Assembly (NCBI GenBank): GCA_011037195.1
Contig: JAAEAF010002650.1
Location: forward strand, 23,972 to 87,971
Direction: 5' to 3'
Origin: Triatoma infestans
Taxonomy: Eukaryota > Arthropoda > Insecta > Hemiptera > Reduviidae
DNA length: 64,000 nt
The notes under the pieces are model-generated. The model saw only the letters and a list, made by a program, of their open reading frames with translations, did not search any database and had not been told where the DNA came from. The position numbers and the translations under genes are program-made. Below are positions 19,690 to 31,539 of this stretch, in pieces (position 1 is the stretch's first letter; each line of letters opens with the position of its first letter).

Positions 19690-21510
19690 ATTGTAAAGTC
19701 CAGGCAGTCTGTGTCTATTTATTAATATATTAGTTAACCAGTGTTAACCAAGTCTTCTTCTCAATTCATTAACCAGACCTAAATTCTCTCCACCTAACAC
19801 ATCCATTATAAATGCATAGCCTCTGAATATAGAAAAAAATTCATCAATCTATCAACCAATCAATCCATTTTTAAGGTATATTACTGGTCACGACGGATAT
19901 CCTTGCCTATGAACTATACGCACATTGTTATGCTCACACAAGTGGTTGATGTGTTCAGGGTTCAGGATTGATGTGCTACAAAGGGAAATTCTAGCACATC
20001 ATCTTCCAAACTACTCACCAACAATTTTCCTTTTCTATAACATTCCGTCGACTGTAAAATGCAGTATACAATGCAATCTCCATAAACGAGCCATAATAAA
20101 GATTTTCTATTTGAAGTTAAGCCAATCAAAATAAATAGAGATACTGACGGTTTCTTCCATTGGGGCAATCAGATTGCAGGGTTCTTCCTCAACGCTGAGC
20201 TATGCATCGTAAAACTGGCATTACTGCAATTATTTCCATTTAAATCGCAAATATTCATCAATATTGGAATTTAATATTATAAGAATATGTATGAATTACA
20301 TTAGGAAAGGTATAAGGAAAAACAAGGGAGTGGGGGAAAATGTTACCTTTTAATGAAACTGACGAGAGGGGGGAAATGGTATTATTAACCCTTTTACTAG
20401 ATGAAAAGCCGAGGAAAAAAAAAGGGAATGAAACTTGTGTAAATATATCCTCACCACGTACACAGGTTTCGAGGTGAGTCCAAGAATGAGTTATTAATGA
20501 AGTGTTAAAGGTGGGGAGGAAAAATGAGTTGTAGAATACGGGTGTAGGGGCGCCCCATCAGAACAAAAAGAAAGTAAAAGCAGAGATTCATGTCAGTTAG
20601 CCGTAATCCAACTGGGGTGGTTTGTGTGTGCCGCGCCCAATTACAAAGTGCGCCCAAATGGTAGGGGTAATTGTCATTAAAAACCTGGGATGGTGTATGT
20701 GTTAGAGAGAGAGAGAGGACGGCTCTTCTGTTAGATTAAGTAACCCAATAAGGTTGTCATACTAGGCTTCTGCAGCATTAGCTGGAAGTTTAGCTGAAGC
20801 AATGAGCTCTCTATGTATATATGTACACGCAGGCAGGGCCAAACACTCCTTTAGCTATAATTAATTTATTAAAAGAGTTTCTCTCCTACAAGTTCTCCCA
20901 TCCTGCCTCAGATGACATGTGACGTACTATTCTGAAGCGAGAGGGGGGACCTCAATGGGCTTCAAAATCCCTTTGATGTTTCTTCATCTTCATCATCATC
21001 ATCATCATCCCCTTCCCCACCGCCGCCATGACCACCATCAAGATGATGGAAGTAAATCATCAAGCAGGAACAAGGGTGGTTCGGCCTCGCTGTTACACTA
21101 TTCCTTCTATTACTATATTATATGTTATCGGAAGTGAATGGGAGGGTAAAAGCTTTGGCTCCTCCAGTTGGATTAGGATATTTTATATTAGGGAAGTTTA
21201 GCTATATACACACACGCGCGCACTGAGATTTGTTGCCCTTAACAACTATAGATCTGCCAGCCTCCTCCAACATAAAAATGTATATATCAAATCTAGAAAT
21301 AATTCGTTAACTAATATAAATAAATTTAAACTTGAATGCCACTACTATAGTTTGGGATGAGTTAGTCTGTTCCGAAGTAATGTAGAGTAAATTTCTAATA
21401 CTGTACAATAGATATTTAGTTGATTCACACCCTTATTGTATACCATAGGAATCCAGTCCATAGGAATCTGTAATTGTTCTAATCTAAAAAAAATAATTAA
21501 ATTTTATAAC
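19690..21510. other. No gene seen
   Basis: Unclassified sequence. It contains a (GA)n run near 20705-20716, CAT-trinucleotide repeats near 20990-21010 and a CA/CG-rich run near 21205. The short ORFs have no recognisable motif. This is one of the better candidates for non-transposon sequence, but I see no exon. Confidence 0.35.
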
Positions 21511-21639
21511 AGTACTAGCTAAACCCCGCCACGCTTCGCTGTGGCTCAATTTGATTTTAATTATAAGGGAAGTAAATAGAAGTATTGTAGTTAACATAGA
21601 TTCAGCAAGAAAACACATCATTCAATTTAATACCCTACT

Positions 21640-22345
21640 TTGCGTTGGTGTGCACTGAAAGGAAAGAAAGAAAAATTGTTTTTAACTATAAGTCTCTTGT
21701 TATTGTAAAGCTAGTGAATGGACTACATTTTTTTTTGTTTGCCTGTTTTCTGCATAAACATAAAGATCAGATGGTTTACCGACTCTGGAGCATGCGACAT
21801 ATGATTGCCCATGAAAGAAGCATTCGTTTTCTAAATTCAAACCGCACATTTACAAAGATTATCCTTGTGCTTTATTGATAGTCATACGAACGCAAGGCAT
21901 ATTGGAAATTGAAGTCGTTTAGCCATATCTGTCGATATGAGTGGTATTCGAGGAAGTATTACATCTTCACCTTTATTAGGTCCAATGAGAATTGTTGCTT
22001 CAATTAGATTATTCATCAATTTTTTAACTATTGATCGTGTACCATTGCATAACTTTGGCTGATTGGTGTTTCGAAGTAATATAATTGGCACTCCAATTTT
22101 CAAATTTAGAATGTGTGGCTGTAATCCGGGAACATCGAGTGAATTAAGAAATTCCGTTGGAAAATTCACAACTTCACTTTGATCCATCACGGAGTGAATG
22201 GATTTGTATGCCACTATTTCACCTGCGATTCTGTTTAGAATGATATAGTCGGAAGAGACATTTTTAGCCGCTAGAATGGCTCTTCCGCTTAACCATGCGT
22301 GATTTTGATAATTTGTTTGGATGCTTTGGAATACCTTGTCTACTA
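21640..22345 (-). pseudogene. Helitron helicase (Pif1-like), C-terminal fragment
   Basis: Part of a 205-residue open frame (22499-21882). It shows FLNSLDVPGLQPHILNLKIG, VPIILLRNTNQPKLCNGTRS and IPLISTDMAKRLQFPICLAF. After a break the sequence continues as MTINKAQG-like, CGLNLENECFFHGQSYVACS and RVGKPSDLYVYAE, the final helicase motifs. Walker A and B and the whole Rep/HUH nuclease are missing. The first 50 residues of the open frame belong to the Helitron 5' region and are not helicase. The intact enzyme would unwind DNA in rolling-circle transposition. Confidence 0.85.
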
Positions 22346-22524
22346 ATATTGCGCGAGACTGGTGTGAGTTACTTCGAGACTGGCGACGGGGAGAGGTACA
22401 TATAAGTAGTTGAGAAAGAGGTTCAGAGAGGGCGCCACCATCGCAACGCGTCTGAGAGTCTATTTCTGCCAACGTCGCGAAACGCTCGGAATTTCCCATT
22501 TCCGTGGGACTTCAGAATAAAAAG

Positions 22525-22530
<6 letters not shown>

Positions 22531-22568
<38 letters not shown>

Positions 22569-23325
22569 TGTCTTTATTTTGAACTATATATACATAAAAT
22601 CATTGCATCGTTATTGATACATTCAAAGACATACTCATGGTCATAGACCATCTAAGGAGTCGTCTTTCAAATACATCCTAGAAGCAATGGAAAAAGTCAA
22701 AATAGCCAAGGCAGACGTTAATATATAGAACAAACCAGTAACAGGCGTACAAAATAAATTACAATCATTAACACAGTATACAAACAAAATATCGAGGCAA
22801 CTGGGAAACAGAAACTATTTTTAAACAAAACCAAAACTAAAGTACAACTGCTCTAACTTAGATTATCAAAGTTTTAATCAGATTTATATCTTTACAATTT
22901 ATACTTCATACCTTACAATTAAGAACTTTAAAAATCTGGAAACCATAATACCATAAAACATAGAATGAAAAAATATTAAAAGTTAAATTGCTGAACTAAT
23001 TTAAATCTGTAATTCCAGGCCATTTTAACAAACAACTTAATTGGGCCAGTCATTCCCATTTAGATAATATAGTAGATCCTCAAAATTAAGTACAGCATAC
23101 TGAAAACATAAGATGTGAAATTCTTTCAGTATGGGACATATGCAAATAAAATGGTAGATATCCTCATCCTCCCGTCTATTACATAGCGAGCATAATTTTA
23201 TTTTCTTTATTAAAATGATATTTATTTAAACAAATCAGTTCTGCCCTGCACTTAAATATCCAACCTTGCGCAGTGGCAATATCGTAACCAATGAAGGTCT
23301 CCTGAGAGGCGATTATTGCTAGTTG
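22531..23325 (-). mobile_element. I-like retrotransposon fragment inside the Helitron, 12-bp TSD
   Basis: AAAAAGTATATA occurs at 22519-22530 and 23326-23337, flanking the insert. The 3' tail, on the minus strand, is a long ATT/TAA-type repeat (22531-22568), characteristic of I-like elements. The removed insert leaves a continuous Helitron. Confidence 0.8.
23030..23290 (-). pseudogene. ORF2 C-terminus of the I-like element in the Helitron
   Basis: The minus strand reads IFKCRAELICLNKYHFNKE and, after a one-base shift, CSLCNRREDEDIYHFICICP followed by ILKEFHILCFQYAVLNF. The C-x-x-C...H-F...C-P knuckle matches the copies at 5298, 18819 and 55730. Confidence 0.75.
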
Positions 23326-23629
23326 AAAAAGTATATATAAACACTCTTATATTGAAATGCAACGTTGTGTAAAAATTTCAAGTCAATCCCTCGACTACTT
23401 TTCGAGTTTTGCGGTCACAAACATATGGATGCTAAATTTTTATATATATAGATATAAATGCAATTGGTGCTGAACCTTGCTTCTGGCTTTTTAGGACTCA
23501 GATGTTAACTGAATTTAACCATATTGTAGACCATCAGCCAAATATATTATCAAGCCCCAACAATATTGAAATCACAATTTCTTATTTTACAAATTGCTAC
23601 AGAAATATTTATAAAGTCAATCCCCCCCT

Positions 23630-24055
23630 CAAATTTATTAAGTAAAAGTGAAAATTTATATGGGTAGCCCAAAGTGCTTTGAAATTGTTACAACTTTTCA
23701 TATTTTTTTTCTGATTTTATAAAGAAAGGTTGAGAAAGCAACCATGGAAAAATTCACATCGTGATATGAAAAAAATGAAAATCGTAAAGCAGAAATTCGG
23801 TTGAATTTGGTAATTTAACCGAAACGTTCATGTCAGATTTTATGATAGCATCTAAATATAGAATATCAAGTTTTGGCTTCTTGAAATTAGGTTATTTAAA
23901 GATATTTTGTTCAAATAACAGAGAGCAATGACTAAAAAACAATTTTTTACGAACCCAAGGGAACTCAAAATCTTTCAACTTCCGGTAAAAATCAATTTAG
24001 AAAATTTGACACGATCCCAATATTTTCCGTTTTACAGGTGTAGGAGAAAGTAAAA
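23630..24055 (-). repeat. Modular repeat M, reverse, terminal part
   Basis: Contains 'cttccggtaaaaatcaat', 'gaaaatttgacacgatccc' and an end like 'caggtgtaggagaaagtaaa', the reverse complement of the M start. Confidence 0.65.
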
Positions 24056-25600
24056 TGGAAGTTTAGTATTGTTTAAAAAGAGAAAGGTTAAACAAATAAC
24101 AGAGAACTCGGAGAAACAAAGAGAAAAAAAATAAGTAGAACATAATAGGAGTAAGATAATAGAACATGGGTTAGGAAGGAAGGATGGCTGGAAAAGAAGA
24201 AGTCTTCGGCGCTTCATCTAAACCTAGGAAGGGCTATAGAGACCTAAGGCGGCACGGCCAATATAATACCACTTTTTCCTCCAACAAAAACTGGGTGGGG
24301 GAAACGTTGTAACATTGTGCACAAGGCGAGAAGAGAATCTAGGCTTCACTAGTATCGTATATATAGTGTGTAGTTGATACAGGAAGACTTGGTAGTGGAA
24401 CAGAGAGCCGTCTCCAAGCTAGGACTGTCTCGCCCTCCTTCTGGACTCATAAAAGTGGAAAAGCTAGAACGTAAATTCTGGCCAAGCTTTAGACGCCCGC
24501 TCCCCACCCCGCTTCCTTTCAAAAAACAGATTGGCTCAAACATACACACACACATAGCTACTATTGCCACATTGGTGTTTTGAGTAGACCCACGGGGGCA
24601 GTACAGCCGACAGAAAACACCGCCTCTTCAGTACTAGGCGAACATCCTCAGCTAGTCGTTCCCACCACACCCCTCCCCCTACAATACTGGATGTCTACTA
24701 TGAGAAAGACGTGGAGAAAAGAATTCGCCCGCCCTCCTGCTCCCACTTTTGTTTTTACTTTTTTTTTTTTTTTTTTTTTGTGACCTCCAACCGTGGTAAC
24801 GAGAGGATTTGTAAAACGGTTTATTATGTGTGTATGGGTAACAAAAACCCTGGGTACTTCTTGGGTTTGCTTTACTTCTTGGGCCGTCCAACGTTCCATA
24901 CTACATACTCTAATCATTTTACTTTACACCATGGATTTTCTGCTGTTTTTTTTACCCCTCCCACCGTTGCAAGAGTATTTCGTAAAGCACACTTATTTTA
25001 CCCACAATGCACTGCTTTACAAACTCACTCACCATATCTCTCTAACGCTCCTACGCTTTCTACTTTTATGTTGCCAAACTTATTCAACAAAACAAAAAAA
25101 AAAAACATTTCTGGCAAATATTGTTTTGATTCCTTTTTGTCTATTTTGTTGTACCTGAGAATTTTCTCCCGGGGAAAATGTTTGTTATATAATACATTAA
25201 ATATAGTGAAAACATGAGCCAATTTTATATATACAAGGAAAGGATATAAAAAACTTTACCTCAAGTTAAATCTGTTCGAAATTATGTTTCCTTTCCTCTT
25301 GTGATACTCCACCATAGGTTGAAAAAAAAAAGTAATAAATTTGGTATGAACTATTCACATGAACTATTCCCTACTGCAGAGAGAACACTTAATCAAAATC
25401 AAGTGGGGCGGCTCAATTAAATTAAGGTGCTCCAACATACAGCGTACTCATCAATCCGTAGACATAGCATGAAGCGATAATACCTAGCCATAAAAAGTTA
25501 AAATATAAGGATGTCCTAATGTCCAAATAAAATGCGTGTCTAAATAAAAATAAAAACTAATATGTATAGAAGATATAAAGTGCATCTAAGTCTAAATATA
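24056..25600. other. No gene seen; low-complexity runs
   Basis: Includes a T/A homopolymer near 24760-24780 and pyrimidine-rich stretches. The overlapping long reading frames on both strands here (up to 168 codons at 24711-25217) are low complexity and show no domain, so I do not call a gene. Confidence 0.35.
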
Positions 25601-25619
25601 AACATTAAGTTTATCTATA

Positions 25620-26195
25620 AATATGCTGGGAAATAATTCCCAGGGAGTCAACTAAAATATTCTCCACTAAAGGAGCTATGTCTTTAAGGCTGATATGATC
25701 TTGCCGTAAAAATCCAAGCCATCCACCTTGTACTCCCTGACACCGAACTGATCCTAAAACTTCTCCTTATAAAAGGGAATAAATTTTTCATAAATGACCC
25801 TTTTCTCGTCATCTATTTTCCCGCCCAGTTTCGGATCATTACTCTCAAAACGGATGGTCGGATCCGCTACATTGCTAACATTGTCAAATATCACAATATC
25901 AGCGTATCTTGTAGATCCATCTGTATCTACTGCGTATACCTCTTCGAGAGTCACATAACCTTTTTTTTTTCCATAATTTCCATCAAGACGTGCTTTATCC
26001 TATGGTGGCGCCTAGTTACAAGTAGCATATTGTCAGGACAATTACCAAGCACATGCGCTGGTGTTTCAGGCTCTCTGCCGTATCTGCGACTGAGAGGGGT
26101 CCAACAGCTCCTGCCGACTGTCAACCAATCCTAGGAACAGCAAGAAATGTGTGGCATAGTTTATGTTCAGCTTAACAGCTTTACTCCATTCTGAA
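25620..26195 (-). pseudogene. Non-LTR retrotransposon C-terminus with restriction-like endonuclease
   Basis: The minus strand encodes a zinc-ribbon-like segment (RRYGREPETPAHVLGNCPDN, then RRHHRIKHVLMEIMEKK) followed by VDTDGSTRYADIVIFDNVSN and DPTIRFESNDPKLGGKIDDE, then EKRVIYEKFIPFYKEKF. The order CCHC-type segment, then D...DPTxRxE, fits the PD-(D/E)XK endonuclease of R2-type elements. The first Cys positions are degraded. Upstream RT sequence is cut off by the hammerhead repeat pair beginning at 26228. Confidence 0.65.
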
Positions 26196-26272
26196 CATGA
26201 TAAGATTTTTTTGTTATGTACAAACTGCTCAGAGACATTTTCCGTCGTAGCCTGCTTCATTTTGTGGTCATC

Positions 26273-26302
26273 GATCGGTTTCGGGCGTTCGCCCATCTTC
26301 AG
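26273..26302 (-). ncRNA. Hammerhead-like motif, family A, cleavage triplet ATC
   Basis: The minus strand has CTGAAGA, extra T, GGGC-GAAC-GCCC, GAAA, CCGATC. The cleavage triplet is ATC instead of GTC, still of NUH type, but the ACCGGT palindrome is lost. Confidence 0.6.
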
Positions 26303-26493
26303 GATGCGTTTTTCAGACAGTGTGACACAACACAGACTTGCACAGAGCAAATTCAGTTTTACACACTGACTGGTGTTTTTAACTGTTAGTTTTATCTTTT
26401 GTTTTAACTGACAGTTGAAAACACCAGTCAGTGTGTAAAACTGAATTTGCCCTATGCAAGTCTGTGTTGTCACAATGTCTGAAAAAACGCATC

Positions 26494-26523
26494 CTGAAGA
26501 TGGGCGAACGCCCGAAACCAGTC
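26494..26523 (+). ncRNA. Hammerhead-like motif, family A, palindrome changed
   Basis: Core CTGAAGA-T-GGGC-GAAC-GCCC-GAAA intact; the following bases are CCAGTC in place of CCGGTC. GTC is kept. Confidence 0.6.
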
Positions 26524-27039
26524 GATGACCACAAAATGAAACAAAATACCACGGAAAATGTCTCTGATGCTTTCCAGCTCTGCGGAACCAACCACCACAA
26601 TATACAAATTGATTTAATTTAGGGCTGTCCTTAAAATGATATACCCCTATCCCTTGCTATTTACAGTTTCTTCAAAAGATTTTTCTCTCAATTGCTGTCT
26701 AAGCTTTCTGATGTTAGGAAAACATCTTTTCCAGTGTGGGAACATATGGCTAACCTGGATGCACATATCTTTGCTTCAACCTCATAATCAAATATTTGTT
26801 GAAAATTGGCATCCCGAAAATTCGCGAGCTTCTGGGTAAGTGACCAGTGCTGTAGTGGAGCCTCCCACTTGCATCTAAGCAAACCTAAGCCGCGATAGCG
26901 ACGAGAAGCATCGCTTGCCGGTAGGCCGAGCATACAATTAAAAATTTAGTGTGAAACACTCACACTACTTTCTATTACTGCAGTTTATAGAATTATAATT
27001 GACAAACTTTTTCCAAATTTATAATTTTTACTAAATACT

Positions 27040-27695
27040 TTCAAATTTTATATCGTAATTTTATATCGTAAATTTTATATCGTAAATTTTAAATCGTAAT
27101 TTTATATAGTAAATTTTATATCGTAAATTTTATATCGTAAATTTTATATCGTAATTTTATATCGTAAATTTTATATCGTAAATTTTAAATCGTAATTTTC
27201 GTAATATCGTGTAAATTGTATATCGTAAATTTTTAAATCGTAATTTTATATCGTAAATTTTATATCGTAAATTTTAAATCGTAATTTTATACCGTAAATT
27301 TTATATCGTAAATTTTATATCGTAAATTTTAAATCGTAATTTTATATCGTAAATTTTATATCGTAATTTTATATCGTAAATTTTATATCGTAATTTTTTA
27401 TATCGTACATTTTATATCGTAAATTTTATATCGTAAATTTTATATCGTAATTTTATATCGTAATTTTATATCGTAAATTTTAAATCGTAATTTTATATCG
27501 TAAATTTTATATCGTAAATTTTATATCGTAATTTTTTATATCGTAATATTTATCGTAAATTTTATTCGTAATTTTATATCGTAATTTATATATCGTAAAT
27601 TTTATATCGTAAATTTTATATCGTAATTTTATATAGTAAATTTTATATCGTAATTTTATATCGTAAATTTTATATCGTAATTTTATATCGATGAA
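27040..27695. repeat. AT-rich minisatellite, 13/14-bp unit, about 48 copies
   Basis: Alternating units 'tatcgtaaatttta' (14) and 'tatcgtaatttta' (13), with variants (aaatcg, tatagt). The only G/C is the CG in each TCGTA. No spacers and no ORF. Confidence 0.9.
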
Positions 27696-28002
27696 GGAAT
27701 CTAAACTTAATAAAATGACTTCTTTGAGGAAAGCAACAACCTTCCCCGCTTTCTTTTAAACAAAATTATATACCACAAAATTGATTTCTTGTTTAGGTAA
27801 TTTCATATATTCAAAATGGAGGTTACGAAGGAAAATTCAACAAAGGAAAAATGGAAATTTATTAAACGGGGTTTTTTCTGTTTCCTCAGTTCGTTTTTTT
27901 TTTTAACTTTCTCCAAAATGGCTCCAAGGAGTTTTACAGTAAACTTAGCATTAACCAGAGAAGAATGAATTTTTTTTTTTTTTTTAGTTTTTCTTTAGTT
28001 TT

Positions 28003-28305
28003 TGTAACCGTAAGCCAGACTCAGACTGACTGAGAGAAAACAAACTCTCTCTGGTACTCTCTCACTTAGCAGGCTAGAGTGGGAGAACCTGTATATAAGC
28101 CAGTAAGAGATCTAGACATCAATCAAACTATCAGATTCAACCATATACATTGCATCGTATCATATCTCTACTACCACCATTTTATTCTATAAAATCATTA
28201 CAAGTCCAGTGCAGTTTTTGTAGACTTATAGCCATATTTTAACAATGTCTTCATATCTCGTCTAATTAATCAATCCAAATTTCTCTCCTCATCAACTCCA
28301 TTATA
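28003..28305 (+). mobile_element. Solo LTR, family LTR1, copy 2
   Basis: 303 bp, TGTAACCG...CTCCATTATA, closely matching 5679-5989, including CTGTATATAAGCCAGT. It is flanked by TTTT on both sides; in this T-rich context that is weak evidence of a TSD. Confidence 0.75.
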
Positions 28306-28309
28306 TTTT

Positions 28310-30430
28310 CTTTAAATCGGCTATAAAAGTTTTCCTTTGTTATACATATAAGAACCTACCATTTTTATTTTTTGTACACTCGTTGAGTGTTTTATAGCAT
28401 TTTTTTTTTAAATAAAAGAATGGATGTTTTACTATATATATCATCCTGGCCATCAATCCAGTCATATCCAGAGAATCCAGAATGTATGAAGAGTTAAAAA
28501 GTTATGAGTATATTGGGCTAAATATGCTAAAAGTCCGCTTGAAATAAAAGATATCTCTCTCACACACTCCCTTAGCCCAAGTTTCAGCTTACAGGAATCA
28601 CATATATCGTTCTCGTTAACCCCCCTAACTCACTCGTTAACCAGTAGAAGAGAAAATGTATGTGAAAAAAAAAATACACTCCATCAATGGTGGGGGTGGT
28701 GGAAATAACGGGAAAAAGCTTTTCTAGGTCGGCTGGCTGAACAGGAGGGAATTGAAGCTTTCACCGTTTCCCTCTGGTAGGCCAACACGGAATAAAAAAA
28801 AAAACAAAAAACGAAGCAAGTCACATCAATTAGGCAGATCAAAGGCCTTTCAGGCCATTATTGACTGATCATGAAAAAGTGTGCATATAGAGTTTTAAAA
28901 ACATTGGCGGAAAACGATATGGTTTGGGGTGCCCCATATTTCTGGATGGCTATATATATATTAGATATATATATATATGTATATATGGTGTCGTAGAAAG
29001 AGAAAGAGCGACGGACACGAGAAGTATCGAAGAGTTTTTGAATATAGATACAGAATAAAAAAAAAAAGAGGTTCAAAAAAAAAAAGCTCTCTGGCGTAGC
29101 TCTTGATAAATACGTGATCGGGGGGCTATCTGTCAATAAGCAGTCATTACTGATAAAAAAATAAAAAAAAATTAAACGAAAAAAATGACTGGTCATCTTT
29201 TCCCGCCGAATAAAAATGAATGCCCCGGGTATTTCTTTTTCCCTCTTTTTTTTTAAGTGTAGGTATGTATGTATGTTTGTATGTACATCGTATCTAGCAA
29301 ATACGCGCACAACAGTTCACTCTGACGGTGAATGGTTGCGCTTATATTTTTTTTTTTTTTAATGCATGGAAGGGGCGCTAAAAAAAAAAGCCAGGCGCTA
29401 ACTCCCCATTAATAAAGTTCCCGGGTTCCCTCTCGGCGTGCGCATGAGGTTAGAGTGAGAGAGACCAAACGGGTAAACATAGCTTCTTCTTTTATTTATT
29501 TTTTTTTTTTTTAATACCGACTCTAAACTCACTGGTGGTAGTAGTGGGGGTGGACTCAGCAGGATTCAGGAGGCGCTCCCCCAACAACCTAACCTAAACC
29601 CGTGTGCCTCTTCTTCCATTATGGATGGCTTTACACTTTCCCGAAGGTAGGTTAGATTTAACTACTTAGTACTTTTTATGCTTCTCCCTACCCCTACCCA
29701 ACCGGCCGCCACCACAGGTTCCCCTTCTCATCTGATGTTGCCGCCTCCGTTGAGCAATACCGCCTACCTATAGTTTTTTTTTTTTATTATTTCCCCAACT
29801 GTACTGGCTTTTTTTTTTCCTTTTTTATTTTGAGATTTCATCAACGGCGCCCCCCCCCCCAACGCTCCATCAACAAGCTTTTTATGAAAAGTCATTTCAT
29901 TTTTTTTTTTCCTCCAACTCCCCAGCTCAGATTTTGTAGCTGAAACGAAAAATAGCTAGAAAGAGGAGAGGTTTATAGCGACAATTCTCCAACCAACCAC
30001 GGCCAGTTTGGCGCGCATTGTAAAAAGGTAAATATGAATAAAAAATATTTTACATTCTCTGAATAATATATATATTTTTTTTTCCATATTTTTATTTTTT
30101 TTTATTATTATTATTTTCATTGTAATAAAATAAAATTTAGTCATAAAAAAATAATAAAACTAAAGAAGCTAAATAATTTATTTTTAATGATTTAATTAAG
30201 TGTATTGTATTTATTGCTCCGAATTATTAAGAATACATTGTAAATGACAATATTCTCCAATTTCCATAAATTCTTATTTTATCTTCTACAATTAAAACGC
30301 CATTTATTCGCCTCTCTACACCACAATTTATTTTTAAGTTCGACTGTATTCAGCCAGCTGCAAATTCCCACCAATTAATTTTTTTTCATTTGGTTGACAA
30401 ATTTTGCAACATAAAATTGAAATTTTCACT
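28310..30430. other. No gene seen; low-complexity and locally GC-rich
   Basis: No element recognised over 2.1 kb. Homopolymers (A, T) are frequent, with a (TA)n run near 28955-28980 and a C11 run near 29850. 29370-29760 is richer in GC than its surroundings. The longest frame (28858-29310, minus) is F/I/Y-rich low complexity. This is another candidate for unique host sequence. Confidence 0.35.
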
Positions 30431-30443
30431 TTCATTTCCGGTC

Positions 30444-30737
30444 TGTAATGGTACCGCAAAGATAATGCAACCACAGCAGAGAGAAGAGAGGCCATCTCTG
30501 GGTAACAGAGACTACTCTCTGACTTAGGCAGGCTAGAGTGGGAGAACCTGTGTATATAAGCCAGTGGGAATCTATCTACAGGATATCTATCAGATACAAC
30601 CATACAACGGACATCGCAGTGCAATCGCACCATAAAGTCCCAGTGCAGTTAGTGTAAACTTAGCTACATTATATTAGTGTCCGCATATCTCGTTCATTTA
30701 ATCAAACCTAATTTCTCTCCTCAACAACTCCATTATA
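30444..30737 (+). mobile_element. Solo LTR, family LTR1, copy 3 (divergent)
   Basis: 294 bp, TGTAATGG...CTCCATTATA, with GTGTATATAAGCCAGT as TATA region. Flanks CGGTC (30439-30443) and CGTTC (30738-30742) differ at one base, so an old TSD is possible. It is more diverged from copies 1 and 2 than they are from each other. Confidence 0.7.
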
Positions 30738-30929
30738 CGTTCACAAAAGCAAGTGTTGCGTTCTTGTTGAATTTTCCAAAATTGTTACAAAATAATATCT
30801 GAAAAAAGGAAAAATTTACCCGGGATGGGTTTTTTTTTGCACAAAAATGCCAAAAATCGTATGAAATAGTCACACAACGATTTCGTTTTTCACCAATTAA
30901 TACGTTTTAATTAACAATTTCAATTAATT

Positions 30930-31500
30930 GCAATATTTAGTTCAGCTGGCCATGAAAATGTGGTAGGGGTTATAACACTTTTATGCCTAAGCGGACTCCT
31001 ATGCTACGCTCTATGTTATAACCAATTCAAGCTTGTACAAATTTAAATTTAAACAAACTAACAAACCTCCCCCCCCTCACACAATCAATCTTTTTCGGCA
31101 AAATGTTTCTAATAAAAGTTATACTTTTAGATTCAAGTTTTAAAGAAAAATCATTGTATCCGTTTTAGAGAAAATTCAGAAACACCTGTAAACTCTGTAA
31201 AATCGCACTTCCGGTTAACCGATTTTCTTCAAATTTGGAATTCTATTAGTGCTCGTAATATACATTAATAATTATATAAATGGTAAAACCAGACATTGTT
31301 CTGACGTGTTATATTAGAGGAAATCTAAATAAAAACAATTTCCAAGGAAAACTGCTTCAAATAAAATTATTGAAAATGATGTGTACAAGTTTAGAAAGTT
31401 AGTATTTATAAGGTCATATTTCCGGTTGATAGATATTGCCGAAATTAATATGTGGTGATAGTACCTAAACAGAATACCACTTTTAGTTTTAAGCAAGATT
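30930..31500 (-). repeat. Modular repeat M, reverse (subfamily with 'gctggccatgaaaatg')
   Basis: Contains 'cagctggccatgaaaatg' (compare 37450 and 48190), 'ttttcggcaaaatgtttc', 'gtatccgttttagagaaaat' and 'cgcacttccggttaacc'. Confidence 0.65.
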
Positions 31501-31539
31501 TAAGGAAAAAGCAAATGGAAAATTAAAGAAATAATTGGA

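Larger units (their letters stand above)
21515..23454 (-). mobile_element. Helitron, internally deleted, both ends present
   Basis: On the minus strand the element starts TCTATATATATAAAA (23454) after an A. It ends with a hairpin around CCACAGCGAAGCGTGG, ten bases, then CTAG (21518-21515) followed by T. A|TC...CTAG|T is the expected Helitron boundary. Inside are a conserved 5' region, only the C-terminal part of the Pif1-type helicase, and an I-like insertion at 22531-23325. The Rep domain is absent, so the copy is non-autonomous. Confidence 0.85.
26228..26602. mobile_element. Divergent pair of PLE-type terminal repeats (family A)
   Basis: A minus-strand unit (26228-26385) and a plus-strand unit (26405-26602) form a long inverted repeat around a ~20-bp centre. 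Near-identical 9-mers TACAAACTG (26219-26227) and TACAAATTG (26603-26611) flank the pair and may be its TSD. The left flank is R2-type retrotransposon coding sequence, so the pair inserted into it. There is no ORF of its own. Confidence 0.65.

Noticed and set aside
24711..25217. 168-codon frame
   Set aside because: Runs through a T homopolymer and pyrimidine-rich sequence, gives F/S/L-rich low complexity with no domain, and overlaps a similar frame in another phase.
28858..29310. 150-codon minus-strand frame
   Set aside because: Low-complexity F/I/Y/R-rich translation over homopolymers and a TA repeat; no motif recognised.
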